Origin: JAFMKE01 sp964655225 | GTDB lineage: Bacteria; Bacteroidota; Bacteroidia; Chitinophagales; UBA8649 | Direction of reading: 5' to 3' | Length of the DNA stretch: 7,164 bases | NCBI GenBank assembly: GCA_964655225.1 | Contig: CAZZMB010000058.1 | Location: 1-7,164 of the forward strand | In this document: positions 1 to 6,787 of the stretch, one piece after another | Layout of the letters: each line of letters opens with the position of its first letter | Position numbering within the stretch: position 1 is the stretch's first letter | Notes under the pieces: generated by a model | The model's input: the letters and a program-made list of their open reading frames with translations, nothing else | Told to the model about the DNA's origin: nothing | The model's database searches: none | Made by a program: the position numbers and the translations under genes

Positions 1-47
1 GTGTAACAAACATCCTAATAACGCTTTTTTGTAACTTTTAAATTTAA

Positions 48-55
48 TACTTTTG
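48..55 (+). promoter_or_regulatory. Candidate Bacteroidota -7 box (TAnnTTTG) upstream of tdk
   Basis: TACTTTTG matches the Bacteroidota sigma-A -7 consensus TAnnTTTG at all six fixed positions. A TTG at 29-31 lies 16 bases upstream, slightly shorter than the usual spacing for the -33 element. If used, transcription would begin near base 62 and leave a leader of about 60 bases before tdk. No other full match to the box was found on the plus strand between bases 1 and 123. The call rests on consensus matching only. Confidence 0.5.
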
Positions 56-74
56 ATTTTTAATAAATTTACGC

Positions 75-110
75 CACCTTTATATAAACGAAGATAAATT
101 TCGTTTGGTG
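75..110 (+). promoter_or_regulatory. Hairpin-forming inverted repeat in the tdk leader
   Basis: AAACGAA (86-92) and TTCGTTT (100-106) form a perfect 7-bp stem around a 7-base loop. Just outside, CACC (75-78) can pair with GGTG (107-110) if the 7 bases 79-85 bulge out on the left. The element sits between the candidate promoter and the tdk start codon at 124. It could be an RNA structure in the leader or a DNA operator. It is not followed by a U-tract, so it does not look like an intrinsic terminator. Confidence 0.4.
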
Positions 111-123
111 TTAAAATTACAAA

Positions 124-771
124 ATGTTTCTCGAAAATACAGTAAACCCTAAAGAACAATTTGGCTGGATCGAAGTGATTTGTGGATCAATGTTTTCTGG
201 AAAAACAGAAGAATTAATTCGGAGGCTGCGTCGTGCTCATTTTGCCAAACAAAAGGTTGAAATTTTTAAACCAGCCATCGATAAAAGGTACGACAATGAA
301 ATGGTTGTGTCGCATGATGCTAATGAAATTCGTTCAACGCCTGTTCCGTCAGCATCAAACATACCGCTTCTAGCTGACGGTTGCGACGTTGTTGGGATAG
401 ATGAGGCTCAGTTTTTCGATGAAGAAATTGTAAACGTTTGTAATGACCTTGCCAATAAAGGGGTGCGAGTAATCGTTGCGGGGCTTGACATGGATTTTAA
501 AGGAAACCCCTTTGGTCCAATGCCTAACCTAATGGCTACTGCCGAATATGTAACAAAAGTACATGCGGTTTGCACACACACAGGAAATTTAGCACAATAT
601 AGCCACCGGAAATCTAAAGATGACAATTTAGTCCTCTTGGGAGAAGTAAACGAGTATGAACCATTAAGTAGAGCTGCCTACTATATGGCAAATGTTAAAA
701 AAGGGGTCAAAAGTATAAATCAGACAAAAGCTGTGAGTTTAGATAATTCAATAAAAAAACCTAATGTCTAA
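124..771 (+). CDS. tdk: Thymidine kinase (type II)
   Basis: Phosphorylates thymidine (and deoxyuridine) to the monophosphate with ATP, the salvage route to dTMP in the cytoplasm. The 215-residue protein has the P-loop GSMFSGKT (21-28), the Walker B-like segment with catalytic Glu94 in DEAQFF (93-98), and the conserved GLDMDFKGNPFG block (120-131). The C-terminal lasso contains EYEPLSRAAY (177-186). The usual zinc-binding cysteines are mostly replaced: Cys150 remains, but its partner is Thr153, and the second pair is Ser182 and Ala185. From memory this is normal for flavobacterial homologues. The opening MFLENTVN is typical of that group and supports the start at 124. Residues after about 188 are a poorly conserved tail whose last codons overlap the start of alr. 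Confidence 0.96.
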   Translation: MFLENTVNPKEQFGWIEVICGSMFSGKTEELIRRLRRAHFAKQKVEIFKPAIDKRYDNEMVVSHDANEIRSTPVPSASNIPLLADGCDVVGIDEAQFFDEEIVNVCNDLANKGVRVIVAGLDMDFKGNPFGPMPNLMATAEYVTKVHAVCTHTGNLAQYSHRKSKDDNLVLLGEVNEYEPLSRAAYYMANVKKGVKSINQTKAVSLDNSIKKPNV

Positions 772-1870
772 AGTTTCAGAAACAACTTTAGAAATTAACC
801 TTGGTGCTATAAAAGGCAATTTTGATTTTTTAAAATCTAAACTTAATGGCAACACCCTCTTTTTAGCGGTTGTCAAGGCATTTGCTTATGGTAGTGACTC
901 TATTGTTGTTAGTAAATATCTTGAAAAAATCGGCGTTGACTATTTTGCTGTAGCTTATGTTAAAGAAGGGGTTGCGCTGAGAGAATCTGGTGTTAAAACA
1001 CCTATTTTGGTGCTCCATCCTCAGTCCAACAATCTTAAATTAGCTATTCAATACTTACTAGAACCAAGCCTTTACAGTCTAAAGTTATTAACAGAATTTA
1101 AAAAAGCCGCATTTGACTATGGGGTCACCAATTATCCTGTACATATAAAGTTTAATACAGGATTAAACCGCTTAGGCTTTAGGGGGTGCGACATTAATCT
1201 GGTGTTGGACTCATTGGCCGAAGGTAATTTACTGAAAGTCCGGTCTGTTTTTTCTCATTTAGCAGCAAGTGAAGATCTGAACGAAAAAGAATTCACAGAA
1301 AATCAATTAGCCCTTTTCCGATCCCTTTCTGAAAAATTTATTAAACACTTCAATTACCCTATTATTCGACACCTGTGCAACACTTCAGGTGTATTAAATT
1401 ATCCTGATGCTCACTTTGACATGGTAAGGTGTGGCATTGGTCTTTACGGATATGGCAATTTTGATAAAAACGCTCACGAACTCACTCCAGCAGCTAGTTT
1501 GAAGTCTATTGTTTCCCAGGTTTTTAATACTGCTTCCGGAGAGACTGTGGGCTATAATAGAGGCCATGTTTGTAAATTTGATTCTAGAATAGCAACAATA
1601 CCGTTAGGGCATGCAGATGGAATTGGAAGACAGTATGGTAACGGAGTGGGGGCTGTCTATATTAACCACAAAAAAGCTAATATTATTGGTAACGTGTGCA
1701 TGGATATGATAATGGTTGATGTGACCGGAATAGAGTGTAAAGAAGGGGATGAAGTTATTCTTTTTGGCCCTGACATTCCTGCTGAAAAAGTAGCAGAGGT
1801 CGCTAACACAATCTCTTATGAGTTAATAGCGGGAATTTCACAGCGAGTAATGCGCAAGTTTATCGAATAA
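764..1870 (+). CDS. alr: Alanine racemase
   Basis: PLP-dependent interconversion of L- and D-alanine, supplying D-Ala for peptidoglycan. The 368-residue protein has the length of a stand-alone Alr, unlike the MurF-Alr fusion that many Bacteroidota also carry. Visible residues: PLP lysine Lys38 in AVVKAFAYGSD (35-45), Arg136 in NTGLNRLGF, SHLAASED (164-171), RCGIGLYGYG (222-231), the second catalytic base Tyr264 in VGYNRG, CMD (312-314), the PLP-phosphate tyrosine region around Tyr352, and the closing RVMR (361-364). The alanine-for-asparagine context (KAF instead of KAN) is a mild departure from the textbook motif. The ATG lies inside the last codons of tdk in another frame (8-base overlap) and has no Shine-Dalgarno sequence, suggesting cotranscription and possible translational coupling. 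Confidence 0.96.
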   Translation: MSKVSETTLEINLGAIKGNFDFLKSKLNGNTLFLAVVKAFAYGSDSIVVSKYLEKIGVDYFAVAYVKEGVALRESGVKTPILVLHPQSNNLKLAIQYLLEPSLYSLKLLTEFKKAAFDYGVTNYPVHIKFNTGLNRLGFRGCDINLVLDSLAEGNLLKVRSVFSHLAASEDLNEKEFTENQLALFRSLSEKFIKHFNYPIIRHLCNTSGVLNYPDAHFDMVRCGIGLYGYGNFDKNAHELTPAASLKSIVSQVFNTASGETVGYNRGHVCKFDSRIATIPLGHADGIGRQYGNGVGAVYINHKKANIIGNVCMDMIMVDVTGIECKEGDEVILFGPDIPAEKVAEVANTISYELIAGISQRVMRKFIE

Positions 1871-2038
1871 GTTTCTCTAAAAGAAAGCTCATTAATTGGT
1901 AAACATTAATTATTATAAAAAATCTTTATTCTAATTATATTAGTAAACAGGACCATAAGTTCTCTGTTTTTTTGGCTATAAACGTATTCCGTACGGTTAA
2001 TTTATTAATTTTACGCTTCTAACATAAATACATAAAAA
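1871..2038. other. 168-base intergenic spacer between alr and asd
   Basis: No open reading frame of credible length and no RNA gene is recognised here. It contains an imperfect direct repeat, ATTGGTAAACA (1895-1905) and ATTAGTAAACA (1939-1949), 10 of 11 identical with starts 44 bases apart. It also contains a run of seven T (1967-1973) without a convincing stem before it, and the 8-base palindrome CCGTACGG (1989-1996), which stands out as a GC island in AT-rich DNA. TAATTTTA (2006-2013) is a one-mismatch -7 box with no matching -33 element. It is the longest non-coding stretch in the visible sequence and the natural place for an asd promoter, but none is clear. Confidence 0.6.
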
Positions 2039-3025
2039 ATGAAGGTAGCGGTTGTTGGTGCCACAGGAATGGTGGGCACTGTAATGTTAAAATTACTTGA
2101 GGAGCGTAGCTTTCCCGTGTCTAAACTTGTTCTTGTTGCATCAAAAAAGAGTGTAGGTAAACAAATAAAATTCAAAGGACGAAACCACTCAATTGTCGGT
2201 ATTGAAGAGGCTGTGAAAATGAGTATTGATATTGCTCTTTTTTCTGCTGGTGGTGAAACCTCTCTATTGTGGGCGCCAAAGTTTGCTGATACTGGAGCTG
2301 TTGTAGTAGATAATTCATCTGCTTGGAGAATGGATCCAACAAAAAAATTAATTGTTCCTGAAATCAATGCTCACGAGTTGACGAAAAAAGATACAATCAT
2401 TTCAAACCCAAACTGTTCAACAATTCAATTAGTAATGGCGCTTTACCCACTGCATAAGGCTTATCAAATGAAGCGTGTCGTTGTCTCAACTTACCAATCC
2501 GTTTCCGGGACAGGAGTGAAAGCCGTTCAACAATTAGAAAATGAAATTAACGGAATTGACGGGGAAATGGCTTACCCATATCCTATTGGCAGGAATGCGC
2601 TGCCTCACTGTGACGTGTTTTTAGAAAACGGCTACACCAAAGAGGAAGTAAAGTTGGCAAATGAACCTCATAAAATTCTAAACGACTTTTCATTTGCCAT
2701 AACCGCTACTGCGGTAAGAATTCCAACAGCGGGTGGTCATTCAGAGTCTGTTAACGTAGAATTTGAAAATGATTTTGAGCTAAACGATGTTAGGGCTCTT
2801 TTGAACAAAACACCAGGAATTACCGTTCAAGACAATATAGATACAAACACTTATCCGATGCCAATTTATGCAAATGGAAAAGACGAGGTCTTTGTTGGCA
2901 GAATTAGGCGTGACGAAACAATCGCTAATACCTTGAATATGTGGATTGTTGCTGACAACCTAAGAAAAGGGGCTGCTACAAACGCAATACAAATTGCAGA
3001 GCACTTAGCTGCAAACGTTTTATAA
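2039..3025 (+). CDS. asd: Aspartate-semialdehyde dehydrogenase
   Basis: Reduces beta-aspartyl phosphate to aspartate semialdehyde with NADPH. This is the branch point toward diaminopimelate and lysine, threonine and methionine. The 328-residue protein is full length for the family. It shows the N-terminal nucleotide-binding loop GATGMVG (7-13), the substrate phosphate segment DNSSAWRM (91-98), the nucleophile Cys126 in SNPNCST, Gln153 in TYQSVSGTG (151-159), and the substrate/acid-base residues Arg227 and His234 in RIPTAGGHSES. The start at 2039 puts the Rossmann strand MKVAVVGATG at the very N-terminus, as expected. The stop is followed after 9 bases by the ABC ATPase gene, so the two are probably on one transcript. 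With alr upstream, the block favours cell-wall precursor supply. Confidence 0.97.
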   Translation: MKVAVVGATGMVGTVMLKLLEERSFPVSKLVLVASKKSVGKQIKFKGRNHSIVGIEEAVKMSIDIALFSAGGETSLLWAPKFADTGAVVVDNSSAWRMDPTKKLIVPEINAHELTKKDTIISNPNCSTIQLVMALYPLHKAYQMKRVVVSTYQSVSGTGVKAVQQLENEINGIDGEMAYPYPIGRNALPHCDVFLENGYTKEEVKLANEPHKILNDFSFAITATAVRIPTAGGHSESVNVEFENDFELNDVRALLNKTPGITVQDNIDTNTYPMPIYANGKDEVFVGRIRRDETIANTLNMWIVADNLRKGAATNAIQIAEHLAANVL

Positions 3026-3034
3026 GCTATTTAA

Positions 3035-3943
3035 ATGCTTTCCATATCAAAAATCTCATTTAGCTACAAAGAAAAAAAAATCTTTAACTCAATTTCTGTT
3101 GATATAGATAAAGGGGGCTTCGTATCGATAGTTGGTAAAAGTGGATCTGGAAAAAGCACCCTCTTAAATTTGATTTTTGGAAAACTAGATGTATCCTGTG
3201 GTACAATCTCTTGGTGTGGTCAAAAGATATTAGGCCCTAAAAACAAGTTGGTTGTGGGGCATGACTTTATGAAGTATGTGTCTCAAGAATTTGATCTGAT
3301 GCCATATACTTCGGTACGTGAAAACGTCGGAGCGTATTTATCAAACTTTTATGCTGAAGAAAAACAAGCTCGTATTAAAGAGCTTTTGAATGTCGTTGAA
3401 CTAGAAGAGTTTTCTAACACAAAGGTTAAATTTTTAAGCGGTGGCCAAAAACAACGTGTTGCTCTCGCGCGAGCAATCGCAAAGCAACCAGAAGTTCTTC
3501 TTCTTGACGAGCCTTTTAGCCATATTGATAATTTTAAAAAAAAGAGTTTGAGAAAAAAATTCTTCTCTTTTTTGAATTCAAATAAAATTACTTGCATCAT
3601 TGCCACACACGACAAAGAGGATGTATTGCCTTATGCTGATAATATGATTGTTCTTGAAAACAAAAAGATTCTAGTCGAGGGCCATCCTGCCGAAATATAT
3701 AAAAAGCCTAAATATTCAACAGTCGCCGCTTTTTTTGGTGATTACAGCGTAATAAACAACATTATTTATTACGCGCATCAAATTACTGTTGTTCAGAAAA
3801 GTACACTAAAAGCCATTACAAAAAAGTCTTTTTACAAAGGTCACTTTTATCTGATAGAGGCAGAGTATAAAGGTTCTTTAATTTATTTTAATCACGCTTC
3901 AAGCTTACAAAAAAACAACTCTGTGTATTTAAAGTTGAAATAA
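3035..3943 (+). CDS. ABC transporter ATP-binding protein, MalK/PotA-like, with no permease nearby
   Basis: The 302-residue protein has a full nucleotide-binding domain: aromatic Tyr11, Walker A GKSGSGKST (34-42), Q-loop Gln84, signature LSGGQKQR (134-141), Walker B VLLLDEP (154-160) with catalytic Glu159, D-loop around Asp165, and H-loop His192 in ATHD. The stretch EGHPAEIYKKP followed by AAFFGD matches the importer ATPases for sugars, polyamines or iron (MalK, PotA, FbpC types). The last 60 or so residues, with a short G-x-x-V-x-L-like ending (NSVYLKLK), look like a divergent TOBE domain. No permease or binding protein is visible, so substrate and direction of transport cannot be told. It follows asd by 9 bases and precedes the SPFH gene by 62. 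The gene is rich in A-runs (nine A at 3072-3080, eight at 3536-3543) and holds a perfect inverted repeat at 3747-3774. Confidence 0.9.
   Translation: MLSISKISFSYKEKKIFNSISVDIDKGGFVSIVGKSGSGKSTLLNLIFGKLDVSCGTISWCGQKILGPKNKLVVGHDFMKYVSQEFDLMPYTSVRENVGAYLSNFYAEEKQARIKELLNVVELEEFSNTKVKFLSGGQKQRVALARAIAKQPEVLLLDEPFSHIDNFKKKSLRKKFFSFLNSNKITCIIATHDKEDVLPYADNMIVLENKKILVEGHPAEIYKKPKYSTVAAFFGDYSVINNIIYYAHQITVVQKSTLKAITKKSFYKGHFYLIEAEYKGSLIYFNHASSLQKNNSVYLKLK
3747..3774. repeat. Perfect 10-bp inverted repeat inside the ABC ATPase gene
   Basis: GCGTAATAAA (3747-3756) and TTTATTACGC (3765-3774) are exact reverse complements separated by the 8 bases CAACATTA. The repeat lies in coding sequence where the ATPase domain ends and the TOBE-like tail begins (around residues 238-247). 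Arms of 10 with an 8-base centre do not fit the 11-6-11 layout of dif sites. Function unknown. Confidence 0.6.
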
Positions 3944-4005
3944 CTTTTTAATGACAAGTTGTTTTCTTAATTTAGATTTATCTTTTTAATTATAATATCT
4001 TCTCT

Positions 4006-4793
4006 ATGAATTACCTTAATCTCTCCTTCGTTTTTATTGGAATCCTAATTTTGTTAGCTGCTTTATTTACGGTTAAACAACAAACCGCTGTTATTATTGA
4101 GCGTTTTGGTAAATTCTTAAGTATACGCCAATCTGGTCTTCATTTTAAAATCCCTTTAATAGATCGTATTGCTGGCCGTATGAGTTTAAAAATTCAACAG
4201 CTTGATGTTTTAATAGAAACAAAAACAAAAGACGACGTCTTTGTCAAACTCAAGGTGTCGGTACAGTTTAAAGTAATAAAACTTAAGGTTTATGATGCGT
4301 TTTACAAGCTTGACTTTCCTCATGATCAAATTACGTCCTATGTTTTTGATGTCGTTAGAGCGGAGGTTCCAAAAATGAAACTTGATGGGGTCTTTGTTAA
4401 GAAAGATGATATTGCAATTGCCGTGAAAACAGAGCTTAACGAGGCAATGATGGACTATGGTTACGATATAATAAAAACATTGGTCACCGATATTGATCCC
4501 GACTCTCAAGTTAAAGAAGCAATGAACAGGATTAATGCTTCTGAACGAGAAAAAATTGCTGCTCAGTTTGAGGGTGATGCGGCTAGAATTTTGATTGTAG
4601 AAAAAGCAAAGGCTGAAGCTGAAAGTAAAAGGCTTCAAGGCCAGGGTATTGCGGACCAACGTAGAGAAATTGCTCGTGGACTTGAAGAATCTGTAGAGGT
4701 TTTAAATAAGGTTGGTATAAACTCTCAAGAGGCGTCTGCTCTTATTGTTGTAACACAGCACTACGACACGCTTCAGTCTATTGGCCAGGAAAC
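4006..4793 (+). CDS. SPFH/band-7 (stomatin/prohibitin-type) membrane protein, HIR-like; 3' end lost in gap
   Basis: The visible 262 residues plus a Thr (the codon ACN) begin with one hydrophobic segment (about 7-23), expected to anchor the protein in the inner membrane. A band-7/SPFH domain follows (about 24-180), with ERFGKF (32-37), SGLHFKIP (43-50), QQLDVLIETKTKDDVFV (64-80) and YVFDVVRAEVPK (112-123). After it comes a charged helical, probably coiled-coil stretch rich in Ala, Glu and Lys (about 180-225), then QGIADQRREIARGL (213-226) and VVTQHYDTLQSIG (248-260). These blocks match my memory of plant hypersensitive-induced-reaction proteins better than FtsH-partner HflK/HflC. Such proteins form membrane-associated oligomeric scaffolds. 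Roughly 20 to 60 C-terminal residues are missing in the N-run; any residues read past the N-run are an artefact. The true substrate or partner is unknown. Confidence 0.9.
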
Positions 4794-4893
4794 NNNNNNN
4801 NNNNNNNNNNNNNNNNNNNNNNNNNNNNNNNNNNNNNNNNNNNNNNNNNNNNNNNNNNNNNNNNNNNNNNNNNNNNNNNNNNNNNNNNNNNNN
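4794..4893. other. Assembly gap (100 N)
   Basis: Exactly 100 undetermined bases, the customary placeholder for a scaffold gap of unknown size. It cuts the 3' ends of two convergent genes, the SPFH gene and glnS. Both stop codons, any terminator between them, and possibly a small gene lie in the missing sequence. Reading frames drawn through the N-run are meaningless. Confidence 0.97.
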
Positions 4894-6708
4894 TTTGATT
4901 TCAGCTTTAACCTTTAATTGTTTAGCATCGGGAAGGTTTGTATATCTTTTTCCTAATTGCTTAATAATGTCTATCGGCTTCTTTTTTAATGAAGTAGTGC
5001 TATGATTTTTTTTGGACTGTTTAGGTGATTTTTTATCCCATGTATCTCTTAGCCCTACTGTTTTGTTAAAGACTATGTGATTTAACGATGTGTCCTTATC
5101 AAGAATGAAATAACCTAAGCGCTGAAACTGAAAGTGTTGCCCAACAGAGGCTTTTTTGATGTAAGGTTCAATAAAAGATTGGCGTACCTTTAATGATTCA
5201 GGGTTTATATACGTCATGAAATCCTCTTTATGATTATCTGGGCTTTCATTAACGAATAGGCGGTCATATTCCCTTACTTCTGATTCAATTGCGTGAGATT
5301 TAGACACCCAGTGTATAGTTCCTTTAACTTTTCGCGCGCTTTCTGGTGTTTTGCTTCCACTTAAGCTTAAAGGGTCGTATGTACAGTAAATCTTTGTGAT
5401 TATACCCCTAACATCTTTTGTAAATCTAGTGGCTTTAATGATATATGCGTTTTTTAACCTCACCTCATTCTCTAAAGAAAGTCTAAAGTATTTGCTGCTA
5501 GCCTCTTCTTTAAAATCAGCTCTCTCAATGTAAAGAACTTTAGAAAATGGAAGAAGACGAACCCCTGCTTTATCATCCTCTGGATTGTTTTCGGCCTGTA
5601 ACCACTCCTCTTTTTCTTCTGGGTAGTTTTCTATTTCAAGGATTATTGGATCCAAAACAGCCATTACTCTAGTTGCTTTTTTGTTTAGGTCTTCTCGAAC
5701 ACAGAACTCTAAAAGCGATACGTCTATTATGTTGTCGCGTTTCGCAACACCTACGGTTTCTACAAACTTACGTATAGAGCCTGGTGTATATCCTCGCCGT
5801 CTCAACCCTGATATGGTAGGCATTCTTGGGTCGTCCCAGCCAATAACTATCTTTTCTTCTACCAACTTTAGAAGTTTTCTTTTACTCATTACTGTATAAC
5901 TAAGGTTAAGTCTGGCAAACTCTCTTTGTTTAGGCTTTAATGGATGTGTCTGTTTTTGATAATTAAACACTTTGTTTTTGAACCAATCATATAGCTCTCT
6001 ATGGGGTTTAAACTCTAGGGAGCACAGTGAGTGTGAAACCTGCTCCAAGTAATCGCTTTCTCCATGAGTCCAATCATACATTGGGTAAATACACCAATTT
6101 GATCCTGTTCGTTGATGGTTTGTGTGTAGTATTCGGTACATTAGCGGGTCTCTCATTAACATGTTTGCATGTTTCATGTCTATTTTAGCTCTTAAGACAT
6201 GTGTTCCTGCTTTAAAATTACCGTCCTTCATTTTACCAAAAAGATCTAGATTTTCTTCGATAGACCTGTTTCTAAAAGGGCTGTCCTCTCCTGGTTGAGT
6301 CGGGGTTCCTTTTTGAATTGCCATTGACTCACTGGACTGAGAGTCAACATAAGCGTGTCCGTCTTTTATTATTTGGCGGGCCCAACTGTACAATTGATCA
6401 AAATAATCTGATGAATAAAGCTCTTTATCCCACTTATAGCCAAGCCAGCGAATATCTTCCTTGATAGCGTCTACATATTCTTGGTCTTCTTTTGTTGGGT
6501 TCGTGTCGTCAAAACGTAAATTAACTGGTGCTCCGTAGCGCTCACCTAATCCAAAACTTATACCAATAGCTTTTGTGTGTCCAATGTGTAAATAACCGTT
6601 TGGCTCGGGTGGAAATCTAAACCTCAGCTTGTCTTGTGATAAACCGTTTTTTAGGTCCTCTTCAATAATTTGCTCAATGAAATTGAGCGGCTTTTGATTA
6701 TATAACAT
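4894..6708 (-). CDS. glnS: Glutaminyl-tRNA synthetase with C-terminal extension; 3' end lost in gap
   Basis: Attaches glutamine to tRNA-Gln (class I, cytoplasmic). 605 residues are visible. The catalytic Rossmann domain carries the HIGH motif in PPEPNGYLHIGH (33-44; the Asn37 context is that of GlnRS, not GluRS) and the KMSKS equivalent VMSKR (273-277). The family blocks RFDDTNP (65-71), YPMYDWTHGESDYLE (208-222) and EFKPHRELYDW (232-242) are intact. The anticodon-binding beta-barrels follow, with GTIHWVSKSHAIESEV and ending FNKTVGLRDTW at Trp557, which is about where E. coli GlnRS stops. Residues 558-605 are an added Lys/Ser-rich linker and the beginning of a helical segment (PIDIIKQLGKRYTNLPDA) that runs into the gap. 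This is plausibly the start of a YqeY/GatB-tail-like domain as in Deinococcus and some Bacteroidota GlnRS. The start at 6708 gives a normal short N-terminus. It is divergent from folB. Confidence 0.95.
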
Positions 6709-6739
6709 AGTTGTTTGTATTTCTTAATCAAATACTAAG

Positions 6740-6747
6740 CAAAACTA
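6740..6747 (-). promoter_or_regulatory. Candidate -7 box (TAnnTTTG) for glnS
   Basis: On the minus strand the sequence reads TAGTTTTG, matching all six fixed positions of the Bacteroidota -7 box. It lies 31 bases upstream of the glnS start codon, giving a predicted leader of about 25 bases. No TTG/TTTG element is found at the expected 17-23 base spacing, so support is partial. Confidence 0.4.
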
Positions 6748-6787
6748 ATCAAATAAAAAGTTTATATAAATATCTCACGGATAATTA

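Noticed and set aside
11..13. Minus-strand ATG that could begin a divergent gene running off the left edge
   Set aside because: Only four codons are visible and no minus-strand TAnnTTTG box is found, so nothing supports it.
83..90. TATAAACG shared with 1977-1984 as a common regulatory motif of tdk and asd
   Set aside because: An eight-base, mostly A/T match between two AT-rich spacers is easily chance, and the flanks do not align.
1872..1886. Possible terminator stem after alr (TTTCT / AGAAA)
   Set aside because: Only five weak pairs and no following T-run; it does not meet the pattern of an intrinsic terminator.
1989..1996. Palindrome CCGTACGG upstream of asd as an operator
   Set aside because: The symmetry stops at eight bases, with no second copy nearby; too short to claim a regulator site.
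2011..2367. Minus-strand open frame of 118 codons opposite asd
   Set aside because: It lies antisense to a well-supported asd gene and shows no recognisable motif; it is a shadow of the real coding frame.
3973..3980. TAGATTTA as a -7 box for the SPFH gene
   Set aside because: One mismatch at the conserved final G, and the nearest TTG is only 11 bases upstream, well outside the expected spacing.
4210..4659. Minus-strand open frame of 149 codons opposite the SPFH gene
   Set aside because: It is antisense to a clear SPFH coding sequence, with a composition (Phe, Asn, Cys rich) typical of reverse-frame translation.
4702..4793. Continuation of glnS leftward through the N-run
   Set aside because: The residues left of the gap are the antisense of the SPFH gene. 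The 100-base N-run is a placeholder, so frames across it carry no information.
4894..4917. Continuation of the SPFH reading frame to a stop right of the gap
   Set aside because: These bases code for the GlnRS tail on the other strand; the apparent stop arises from the arbitrary gap length.
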